A DNA stretch of 37,890 nt, from the NCBI RefSeq assembly GCF_029868325.1, contig NZ_JARWNW010000095.1, positions 1 to 37,890 of the forward strand, written 5' to 3'. The position numbers were made by a program, and so were the translations under genes. Origin of the DNA: Nocardia carnea. GTDB taxonomy: Bacteria > Actinomycetota > Actinomycetes > Mycobacteriales > Mycobacteriaceae. Below are positions 1 to 7,583 of the stretch, in pieces. How positions within the stretch are numbered: the first letter of the stretch is position 1; the number at the start of each line of letters is the position of its first letter. The notes beneath the pieces are model-generated. The model ran no database searches. It was given only the letters and a program-made list of their open reading frames with translations, and had not been told where the DNA came from.

Positions 1-2020
1 CATCCACGCGACCTGATTCGCAATCGCCGAATGCGGCACCGCCACACCCTTCGGCCGACCCGTCGAACCCGAGGTGAAGATGACATAGGCAGTGTTCGAC
101 GGCCGAACCGGCGCAAGCCGATCCGCATCCGTCACCGGCGCGGCGTCGAAACCGCTGGTATCGAGAGTGTCCAATGCCAGCACCGGCACACCCGCCAGCG
201 CACCCACACTGTCACCGGCAACTGAACCATCACGGCCCGCGCCATCGGTACTCCCGGTTGCCGGCTCGACGCCGACAGCTTGCGCGTCGGTAGTGGTGGA
301 CAGCAGGCACACCGGTGCCGCGGTATCGAGGATGTACCCGATCCGCTCAGCCGGATGCGACGGATCCAACGGCACATACGCACCACCAGCCGCGACCACC
401 GCATACATGCCCACAACCAAGTCCAGCGACCGCGACGCCAACAACCCGACCAGCGACTCAGGACCCACACCCTGCACAACCAGATACCGCGCCAAACGGT
501 TCACCCGAGCCGAGAACTCGCCGTAGGACAGACTTGTCCCCTCGAACGACACCGCCGGTCGATCCGGGTGCGCCACCGCCATCCGCTCGAACCCGTCCAG
601 CAGCAGCTGCGCGGGCAGCGCATGCTCGGTCGCATTCCACTCCGCCAGCACCCGGGTGCGCTCGACGGGCGCCAGGATCTCCAGATCACCCACCGGTGCC
701 GACGCATTCGCGACGATCTCCCCCAGCAATCGGGTGAACCGATCCACCAACTCCTGCGCCGTCGCCCGGTCGAACAGATCCGTGGCGTAGGTCAGGTAGC
801 CGTCCATACCCGCCGGGGTTCCGGCGGTGTCGTAGCTGTCGCCGACCATCAGATTCAGGTCGAACTGCGAGATCTCGGTATCGATATCGACACCGGCGAC
901 CGTCAGACCGGGCAGTTCGAGGGCGGACCGCGCCATGTTCTGGAAGGTCAGCCCGACCTGGAACAGCGGATGCCGTGCCTGCGAGCGGACGGGGTTGAGC
1001 ACCTCCACCAGACGCTCGAACGGCACATCGGCGTGTGCGAAGGCGGCGATATCGATATCGCGCTGCCGCGCCAGCAGATCGGTGAATGCTTCGCCGCGAT
1101 CGACCTGGGTCCGGAACACCAGGGTGTTCACGAACATACCGATCAGATCGTCCAGTACCTGTTCGCCGCGACCGGCCACCGGGGTGCCGATGGTGATGTC
1201 GTCGGTGCCCGACAGCCGCGACAGCAGCACCGCCAGCGCCGAATGCACCACCATGAACAACGTGGCATTGTGCTGCTGACCGATGGCCAGCAGTCCGGCG
1301 TGTGTCTCGGCGTCGACCCGCACCTCGAGCCGGCCGCCCACATAGGACTGCACGGCGGGCCGCGGGCGATCGGACGGGAGGTCGAGCTGCTCCGGAATCC
1401 CGGCCAGCTCCGCCTCCCAGTACCCGAGCTGCTTCGCCGCCAGCGACCCCGGATCGGATTCGTCGCCCAGCAGATTGCGCTGCCAGATACTGAAATCGGC
1501 GTACTGCACCGGTAGCGGTGCCCATCCGGGAGTTTCGCCGGCGGTGCGGGCCACGTACGCGGCCATCAGGTCGCGGGTCAGCGGGCCGACCGAGGAACCG
1601 TCGGCGGCGATATGGTGCACCACCATGGCGAGCACGAATTCGGCCGCATCCGTGGCATTGTCGTCCGAGGTCACCTCGAAAAGCGTTACCCGCAGCGGCA
1701 CCTCGGTGGTCACATCGAAACCGGAGGATGCCAGTTCGGAGACGGCGGTCACGATATCGCCGGCCGCCACGGTCCGCACCTCGAGCTGCGGTACCGCCCG
1801 GCCCACCGGCAGGACGACCTGCACCGGACCGGATTCGGTTTCCGGATACACCGTGCGCAGGACCTCGTGGCGCGCCACCAGATCCGCGACCGCCACCCGC
1901 AGGGCGTCCACGTCGAGTTCACCGGACAACCTGATCGCCAGCGGAATGTTGTAGGCCACCGACTGCTGATCGAAACGGTTGAGGAACCACATCCGCTGCT
2001 GCGCCAGCGACAACGGAGCG
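1..2020 (-). other. Gene B module 3: C-A, truncated by window edge
   Basis: C spans about 2020-670 (HHIAADGSS near 1616). The A domain begins near 605 and is cut about 25 residues after [11 protein letters not shown], before the pocket residues, so no specificity can be read. Between VCLLSTTTDAQ and VPVLALDTLD (about 190-275) it carries a Gly/Ser/Asp-rich stretch of some 20 residues that sibling A domains lack. Confidence 0.83.
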
Positions 2021-5000
2021 GCTTCCTGGACCTCGCCCGACTCGGTGAGCCGCGTCGGGCGTTGTTGCGGCACCAACGCCGCGCGGCCACCCGAACCGGC
2101 ATGCTGCTCGACCCGCACCGCCAAACCGGCCACCGTGGAGGCCTCGAACAATGCCCGCACCGGAACAGTCGTATCCAGCGCCTTGCTCAACCGCGCCGCA
2201 ACCTGCGTCGCAACCAGCGAATTACCACCGAGGGCGAAGAAATCGTCATCGGCACCGACACGATCGGCACCCAGAACCTCGGCGAAGGTATGCGCCACGA
2301 TCTCCTCGATCGGAGTCGACGGCGCCCGGAACTCCCGCGCCTCGAACTCCGGCTCCGGCAACGCTTTACGGTCCAGCTTGCCGTTCACATTCAACGGCAG
2401 CGCGTCGAGCTCCACGAACGCCGACGGCACCATATACGACGGCAACCGCTGCCCCAGCGCGTCCTGGATACGTGCGAAATCCAGGCCGGCGCCGGATCCA
2501 CCGGCAGTATCGTCTTCGCCGGCGGACGGGACGAGATAGCCGACGAGCCGATCACCGGTCCGCGGATCCGACTTCGCCACCACAGCCGCATGCGCGACCT
2601 CCGGCAGGGCCAGCAGCGCGGCTTCGATCTCACCCAGCTCGATCCGGAAGCCACGAATCTTCACCTGGAAATCGGTACGACCCCGATACTCCAGACCACC
2701 GTCACGATTCCAGGCGACCAGGTCACCCGTGCGATACATCCGCTCACCCGGAGTGAACGGATCGGCCACGAACCGCTCCGCGCTCAGATCCGGCCGGCCG
2801 AAGTACCCGCTCGCCAGCTGGATACCGCTCAGATACAACTCGCCCGATACCCGGTCCGGGACCGGCTGCAATCGGCCGTCCAGCACGTATACGCGGGAAT
2901 TCCACTGCGGCGCACCGATCGGCACGGAAATCTCATCGGCCTCGGTCACCCGGTGCGTGGTGATCGACACCGCGGCCTCGGTCGGACCGTACAGGTTGAA
3001 GAGCCCGATATGCGGGTAGTCGGCGAGCATCCGCTGGGCGGTCGGGGCCGGCAGCGCTTCGCCGATGGCCAGCACCCGCCGCAACGACGCAGACATATCC
3101 ACATCGGCGGTCAGCAGCGCATCCAGCATCGACGGAACCACCGCCGATGTCGTCACATTCTCACGAGCCATCAGGCTGTTGAGGTAGGACGGGTCCTGAT
3201 GACCGTCCGGCGAGGCGATCACCATCCGGCCACCACACACGGCAGCGGTCCAGAACTCCCACACCGACACATCGAACGTCGCCGCCGTCTTGAGCAGGAT
3301 CGAGTCCGAGGCATCCAGACCGAATTCGGCAGTGATGTACCGCAACTGGTTCACGATCGCCGCATGCGGCACCGGCACGCCCTTGGGCCGCCCGGTGGAG
3401 CCGGACGTGAAGATCACATAGGCCGTATTCGACGCTCGCAACGGCGCCACCCGGTCCGCGTCGGTGACCGGAGCGTCCGAATGACCGGAGAGATCGAGGG
3501 TTCCCAGATCCACCACAGGCGCCCCCACGACACCTGCACCCAACCCGCTCTCGGCATTCGTCAGCACACATACCGGTGCCGCGGACTCGAGAATGTAGTT
3601 CGTGCGTTCGGTCGCCTGGCCGGGATCGATCGGCACGTAGGTGCCACCGGCCGCCGTCACCGCGTACATCGCGGCGACCAGATCCACCGAGCGGCGCAGG
3701 CCCAGCACCACCCGGTCCTGCGGGCCCACTCCTTGCGCGATCAGATACCGGGCCAGCCGGTTGATCCGCGCGCCCAGTTCGGCGTACGACATCCGCGAAC
3801 CATCGGTGGCCACCAACGCCACCGCGTCCGGAGTAGCCGCGACAGTGGCGTTCAGCAACGAGGCCAGGGTGTCGGACGAATCCAATTCCCGGGCAGTCGT
3901 ATTCCGCTGCACCAGGGCGGCGCGCTCAGCGGGGCCCAGCAGGTCCAGTTCGCCGACCGGAGTCCGCGGAGCGGCGACGATGGCATCCAGCAATCGCGCG
4001 AACCGGTCCACGAAATCCTGCGCGGTCGCGTGGTCGAACAGCGCCGTGGCGTAGGTCAGAACACCGCCCAGCCCCACCGGGGCACCCGACTCGTCGTACC
4101 GGTCGCCGATGATCAGATGCAGGTCGAACTGGGACAGTTCGGAGTCGAACTCCACCCCCGAAACCGCCAACCCGGGCAGCTCCAGACTGGTCTGCGCCAG
4201 GTTCTGGAACGACAGGCCCACCTGGAACAGCGGATGCCGCGCCTGCGAACGGACCGGGTTCAGCACCTCCACCAGGCGTTCGAACGGGACGTCGGCGTGG
4301 GCCAGCGCGGCAACATCGATCTCGCGCTGACGCACGAGCAGATCGGTGAAGGCCTCCCCCTGATCCAGCTGTGTCCGGAACACCACGGTGTTCACGAACA
4401 TGCCGATCAGATCCTCGAGCGCTTCCTCACCGCGACCCGCCAGCGGCGTGCCGACGGCGATATCGTCGGTGCCGGACAGCCGCGACAGCAGCACGGCGAA
4501 CGCGGAATGGATCACCATGAACGCGGTCGCGTTGGCACCGCGCGCGATATCCAGCAGTGCCGCATGGGTCTCGGCGCCGATATGCACCTCGATCCGGCCG
4601 CCCGCGAACGACTGCACCGCCGGGCGCGGCCGATCCGCCGGCAGCTCCAGCTGATCCGGCAGCCCGGCCAGCGATTCCCGCCAGTATTCGATCTGCTTGT
4701 GCGCCAAGGATTCCGGATCGTTCTCGTCACCGAGGAGTTCCCGCTGCCAGATACTGAAATCGGCGTACTGCACCGGTAGCGGTGCCCATCCGGGCGCCTC
4801 GCCCGCGGCACGAGCAGCATAGGCGGTCATCAGGTCCCGGGTCAGCGGCCCGGTCGAGGCGCCGTCGCCGGAGATATGGTGCACCACCACCGCGAGCACG
4901 TATTCGTCTGTTGCGCCGTCGATTTCGAACAGCACACCCCGCAACGGCACCTCGGAGGTGACATCGAACGGCAGCGACAGGAGTTCGATCAGCGCGGGCT

Positions 5001-7140
5001 CGACGGCATCCGGCGCCACGACCCGGGATTCCACATCGACGATCTGCCCGCCGGGTGGGAGCACCACCTGGACCGGACCGGATTCGGTTTCCGGGTAATA
5101 AGTCCGCAGCACCTCGTGCCGATCGACCAGATCGCCGATCGCGGCGCGCAGGGCCGCCACATTCAGCTCGCCCGACAGCCGTACCGCGATCGGGATGCTG
5201 TAGGCCGCGGATTGCTCGTCGAACCGGTTCAGGAACCACATCCGCTGCTGTGCCATCGACAGCGGCACCCGCTCCGGACGTGGTCCGGCGGTGAGCGCCC
5301 GGCGCTCGCTCCCCTCCCCGCTGAGCTCGGCGAGCCGTTCCGCAAAGCGGGCCACGGTCGAGGCCTCGAAGATGATCCGGGCCGGGATCCGCGCATCCAC
5401 CACGGCACCCAGCCGGGCCACCACCTGGGTCGCGATCAGCGAATTACCGCCGAGGTCGAAGAAGTTGTCGTCGGCGCCGATCGGGTCGGCGGGATGCAAC
5501 AGTTCGGTGAATACGGCGGCGACCTGCTTCTCCAGCCAGGTCTCCGGTTCGCGGTACTCGGTGGTGCGCAACTCGGGTTCGGGCAGGGCCCGGCGATCCA
5601 GCTTCCCGATAGGAGTCAGCGGGATCTTGTCCAGCACGGTGATACTCGCCGGAACCATGTACGCGGGCAGCCGGCTCTCGGCCAGGGCGATCAACTCGCC
5701 GGTATCGACCACGGCGCCGTCGGCCGGATGCACGTACGCGGCCAATACGGTGGCCCCGCTGGGCGGCTCGTATCCGATGGTGACGGCGAAGTTCACCGAT
5801 TCGTGCCCGGCCAGCACCGCATCGATTTCGCCCAGCTCGATGCGGAAACCGCGGATCTTCACCTGGAAATCGTTGCGACCCAGATAATCCATCGCGCCGT
5901 CTGCCCGCCAGCGCACCAGGTCGCCGGTGCGGTAGAGCCGGGTACCGCCGCCGTCGAACGGGTTGGCCACGAAACGTTCGGCGGTGAGCCCGGGGCGGTT
6001 GTGGTACCCGCGCGCCAACTGGATACCGGCGACATACAGTTCGCCCGTGACCCCGGTGGGCAGCGGCCGCAACTGTTCGTCGAGTACGTACTCGGTGGCG
6101 TTGCGGACCGGCGCGCCGATATCGACCGGTTCACCCGGTTTCAGAGGCTCGCTGATATTGACCAGGATGGTGGTCTCGGTAGGCCCGTACCCGTTGAAGA
6201 ATTTGCGCGGATGGCCGTCCACCAGCGTTCCGGCCCATCGCCGGACCAGCTCCGGCGGGCACGCCTCGCCGCCGACGATCACCACGCGCACATCGTCCAG
6301 GCCGGCCGGATCGATCGACGACAGCGCGGACGGGGTGAGCATGAGATGGGTCACCGGTTCGCGCCGCACCAGCGCGGCCAGTTCTTCGCCGCCGTACACG
6401 GTGGGCGCGACCACCACCAGGGTGGCCGCGGCGCCGAGAGCGATCAACATTTCGTTGACCGAGATATCGAAGGACGGCGAGGCGAAATGGGTCAGCCCGG
6501 CGGTGGAATCCACCAGGAACCGTTCGCACTCTTCGGCACAGAACCCGGCCAGCCCCGCCTGGGTGACCACGACGCCCTTCGGGAGGCCGGTCGACCCGGA
6601 GGTGTAGATGACATAGGCCGGATGCTCGGCGCGCAACTGGCGCAGCCGTTCGTCGAAGGACACCGGTTCGGCCGGATACTGTGCGAGCGCGGCGGCGGTA
6701 TCCGGGCTGTCCACCGCCAGCCACTCCACCTGCTGCGGTAGTCCGGCCACCGAGTCCGCCACCGACAGCCCGAACACGACGCCGGAATCGGTCACCATAT
6801 GGGTGATGCGGTCCGTGGGGTGGTTCACGTCCACCGGCACGTAACCGGCGCCGGTCTTCGCCACCGCCCACACCGCGACCACCGAATCGATCGAACGCGG
6901 GATACCGATCGCGACCAGATCCTCGGGGCCTACCCCGCGCGCGATGAGCAGCCGGGCCAGCCGGTTGGAACGTTCGTCCAGCTCCGCGTAGGTGAGCTGC
7001 CCGAGGGTGGTGGTGGCATCGGCATAGCGGACGGCGATCCCGGTGGGGTTGGTTTCCACGGCCGTGGCCATGAGCTGGGGCAGGCTGGTGAAACGGGGGC
7101 GCCGGGCGCGGGTGGGCCTAGTGCGTGCCGTTCGGGTCAT
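1..7140 (-). CDS. Multimodular nonribosomal peptide synthetase (gene B), starts with A domain, 3'-partial
   Basis: This is a second NRPS, transcribed in the same direction after gene A; 2380 codons are visible before it leaves the window. The start is ATG at 7140: an in-frame TGA lies about 17 codons upstream with no ATG or GTG between, and AGGAAG sits 10 nt ahead. Order is A1 (about residues 20-520, T of SGSTGLPKG at 180), T1 (carrier Ser about 567), C2 (HHISGDG about 754), A2 (loop about 1245), T2 (Ser about 1641), C3 (HHIAADG about 1842) and A3 (loop about 2356), cut just after that loop. Motifs checked from 7140 down to 1 are all in one frame. There is no N-terminal C domain, so A1-T1 is either a loading module or, more likely given its neighbour, the missing half of gene A's last module. 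The first 20 residues hold seven arginines and no acidic residue. Further modules and the release domain must lie left of the window. Confidence 0.95.
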   Translation of the reverse strand, partial: MTRTARTRPTRARRPRFTSLPQLMATAVETNPTGIAVRYADATTTLGQLTYAELDERSNRLARLLIARGVGPEDLVAIGIPRSIDSVVAVWAVAKTGAGYVPVDVNHPTDRITHMVTDSGVVFGLSVADSVAGLPQQVEWLAVDSPDTAAALAQYPAEPVSFDERLRQLRAEHPAYVIYTSGSTGLPKGVVVTQAGLAGFCAEECERFLVDSTAGLTHFASPSFDISVNEMLIALGAAATLVVVAPTVYGGEELAALVRREPVTHLMLTPSALSSIDPAGLDDVRVVIVGGEACPPELVRRWAGTLVDGHPRKFFNGYGPTETTILVNISEPLKPGEPVDIGAPVRNATEYVLDEQLRPLPTGVTGELYVAGIQLARGYHNRPGLTAERFVANPFDGGGTRLYRTGDLVRWRADGAMDYLGRNDFQVKIRGFRIELGEIDAVLAGHESVNFAVTIGYEPPSGATVLAAYVHPADGAVVDTGELIALAESRLPAYMVPASITVLDKIPLTPIGKLDRRALPEPELRTTEYREPETWLEKQVAAVFTELLHPADPIGADDNFFDLGGNSLIATQVVARLGAVVDARIPARIIFEASTVARFAERLAELSGEGSERRALTAGPRPERVPLSMAQQRMWFLNRFDEQSAAYSIPIAVRLSGELNVAALRAAIGDLVDRHEVLRTYYPETESGPVQVVLPPGGQIVDVESRVVAPDAVEPALIELLSLPFDVTSEVPLRGVLFEIDGATDEYVLAVVVHHISGDGASTGPLTRDLMTAYAARAAGEAPGWAPLPVQYADFSIWQRELLGDENDPESLAHKQIEYWRESLAGLPDQLELPADRPRPAVQSFAGGRIEVHIGAETHAALLDIARGANATAFMVIHSAFAVLLSRLSGTDDIAVGTPLAGRGEEALEDLIGMFVNTVVFRTQLDQGEAFTDLLVRQREIDVAALAHADVPFERLVEVLNPVRSQARHPLFQVGLSFQNLAQTSLELPGLAVSGVEFDSELSQFDLHLIIGDRYDESGAPVGLGGVLTYATALFDHATAQDFVDRFARLLDAIVAAPRTPVGELDLLGPAERAALVQRNTTARELDSSDTLASLLNATVAATPDAVALVATDGSRMSYAELGARINRLARYLIAQGVGPQDRVVLGLRRSVDLVAAMYAVTAAGGTYVPIDPGQATERTNYILESAAPVCVLTNAESGLGAGVVGAPVVDLGTLDLSGHSDAPVTDADRVAPLRASNTAYVIFTSGSTGRPKGVPVPHAAIVNQLRYITAEFGLDASDSILLKTAATFDVSVWEFWTAAVCGGRMVIASPDGHQDPSYLNSLMARENVTTSAVVPSMLDALLTADVDMSASLRRVLAIGEALPAPTAQRMLADYPHIGLFNLYGPTEAAVSITTHRVTEADEISVPIGAPQWNSRVYVLDGRLQPVPDRVSGELYLSGIQLASGYFGRPDLSAERFVADPFTPGERMYRTGDLVAWNRDGGLEYRGRTDFQVKIRGFRIELGEIEAALLALPEVAHAAVVAKSDPRTGDRLVGYLVPSAGEDDTAGGSGAGLDFARIQDALGQRLPSYMVPSAFVELDALPLNVNGKLDRKALPEPEFEAREFRAPSTPIEEIVAHTFAEVLGADRVGADDDFFALGGNSLVATQVAARLSKALDTTVPVRALFEASTVAGLAVRVEQHAGSGGRAALVPQQRPTRLTESGEVQEAAPLSLAQQRMWFLNRFDQQSVAYNIPLAIRLSGELDVDALRVAVADLVARHEVLRTVYPETESGPVQVVLPVGRAVPQLEVRTVAAGDIVTAVSELASSGFDVTTEVPLRVTLFEVTSDDNATDAAEFVLAMVVHHIAADGSSVGPLTRDLMAAYVARTAGETPGWAPLPVQYADFSIWQRNLLGDESDPGSLAAKQLGYWEAELAGIPEQLDLPSDRPRPAVQSYVGGRLEVRVDAETHAGLLAIGQQHNATLFMVVHSALAVLLSRLSGTDDITIGTPVAGRGEQVLDDLIGMFVNTLVFRTQVDRGEAFTDLLARQRDIDIAAFAHADVPFERLVEVLNPVRSQARHPLFQVGLTFQNMARSALELPGLTVAGVDIDTEISQFDLNLMVGDSYDTAGTPAGMDGYLTYATDLFDRATAQELVDRFTRLLGEIVANASAPVGDLEILAPVERTRVLAEWNATEHALPAQLLLDGFERMAVAHPDRPAVSFEGTSLSYGEFSARVNRLARYLVVQGVGPESLVGLLASRSLDLVVGMYAVVAAGGAYVPLDPSHPAERIGYILDTAAPVCLLSTTTDAQAVGVEPATGSTDGAGRDGSVAGDSVGALAGVPVLALDTLDTSGFDAAPVTDADRLAPVRPSNTAYVIFTSGSTGRPKGVAVPHSAIANQVAWM
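2095..5275 (-). other. Gene B module 2: C-A-T
   Basis: C spans about 5275-3930 (HHISGDG near 4880), A about 3860-2345 and T about 2325-2110. The pocket reads D-V-W-A-L-I-L-V-S, related to gene A module 4 and likewise with Ile before GEA. Between the GYLVP segment and RLPSYMVP the domain carries a roughly nine-residue Gly/Asp-rich insertion (about 2480-2525) absent from its siblings. The substrate is not assigned. Confidence 0.84.
5310..7140 (-). other. Gene B module 1: A-T without C
   Basis: A spans about 7085-5580 and T about 5550-5320. The loop [11 protein letters not shown] (near 6580-6606), GYGPTETT and GKLDRRAL are intact. The pocket reads D-I-N-M-I-G-G-I-L, which I cannot match to a known code. 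The carrier is LGGNSL and no E domain follows. The A domain belongs to the same sequence group as A2, A6 and the degenerate A at the end of gene A, which supports the idea that it fills the place that domain lost. Confidence 0.85.
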
Positions 7141-7150
7141 CCTCGCATCA

Positions 7151-7156
7151 CTTCCT
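7151..7156 (-). promoter_or_regulatory. Ribosome binding site of gene B
   Basis: AGGAAG lies 10 nt upstream of the ATG at 7140. An overlapping out-of-frame ATG at about 7148 runs into TGA after three codons, so it does not compete as a start. This site fixes the gene B start together with the in-frame stop further upstream. Confidence 0.65.
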
Positions 7157-7388
7157 GGAGATGGCTGCTCTGGTCACCGACAACAGAACCCATCTACCTA
7201 CCTCACCTGCCGTTTCCATGCTGCACGCCGTGCGCCCCGAGGCCGCGGATCCGCCGCCCGGCGCGGCGGCGGTACCGCCATGAGGGCATGACCGACCGCT
7301 GCGGCACTCGCAGTCTTCCATCATTACATGGTCCGACGTGGCCCCGCCGTTACCGTCGCAGGCCACAGCCACCCTGCGAGCGCACCGG

Positions 7389-7424
7389 GCGTACGGCGCG
7401 GATCACACCGCGTACGGCGCGGAT
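7389..7424. repeat. Two 15-bp direct repeats in the spacer
   Basis: GCGTACGGCGCGGAT occurs at 7389-7403 and again at 7410-7424, a period of 21 bp, that is two helical turns. Downstream, GACCGGACCACACC occurs at 7511-7524 and 7535-7548 (period 24). These could be regulator sites or simply low-complexity GC-rich sequence. Confidence 0.6.
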
Positions 7425-7522
7425 GACGCCGGGCGCGCGGTCTGGATCACACCCGGCACACAGGGCGAATCACCACCGGCGCCGCGAACGGCATCGCGAC
7501 CGGCGCACCGGACCGGACCACA

Positions 7523-7560
7523 CCCCGCGCACCCGACCGGACCACACCGGGTGCACGGGG
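7523..7560 (-). terminator. Stem-loop after gene A, possible terminator or attenuator
   Basis: In the transcript CCCCGUGCACCCG pairs with CGGGUGCGCGGGG around a 12-nt loop: 13 base pairs with one U-G wobble. It begins 23 nt after the gene A stop codon. No U-run follows, so it is not a textbook intrinsic terminator, but U-poor hairpins are common gene ends in high-GC actinomycetes. It could limit read-through into gene B or protect the gene A 3' end. Confidence 0.6.
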
Positions 7561-7583
7561 CATCTGAGCTTCGGGCGGACCCG

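Larger units (their letters stand above)
7141..7583. other. Intergenic spacer between the two NRPS genes (443 bp)
   Basis: No convincing gene was found on either strand; in particular no MbtH-like reading frame. It holds the stem-loop at 7523-7560, several degenerate copies of a GGAYCACACC-like decamer (7400, 7444, 7515, 7539), a 12-bp palindrome at 7268-7279 and the gene B ribosome binding site. No clear -10/-35 pair was recognised. The size is large for two synthetase genes that should work in one line, so a separate promoter for gene B is possible. Confidence 0.7.

Noticed and set aside
7180..7220. Possible sigma-factor promoter for gene B (GGAAAC followed by GTAGGTAGATGG)
   Set aside because: The match is weak and one GC-rich leader offers many such chances; not reported as a feature.
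7148..7372. 74-codon minus-strand frame in the spacer, considered as a possible MbtH-like gene
   Set aside because: Its translation has none of the conserved MbtH residues and is a low-complexity Gly/Ala/Ser sequence; no ribosome binding site stands out.
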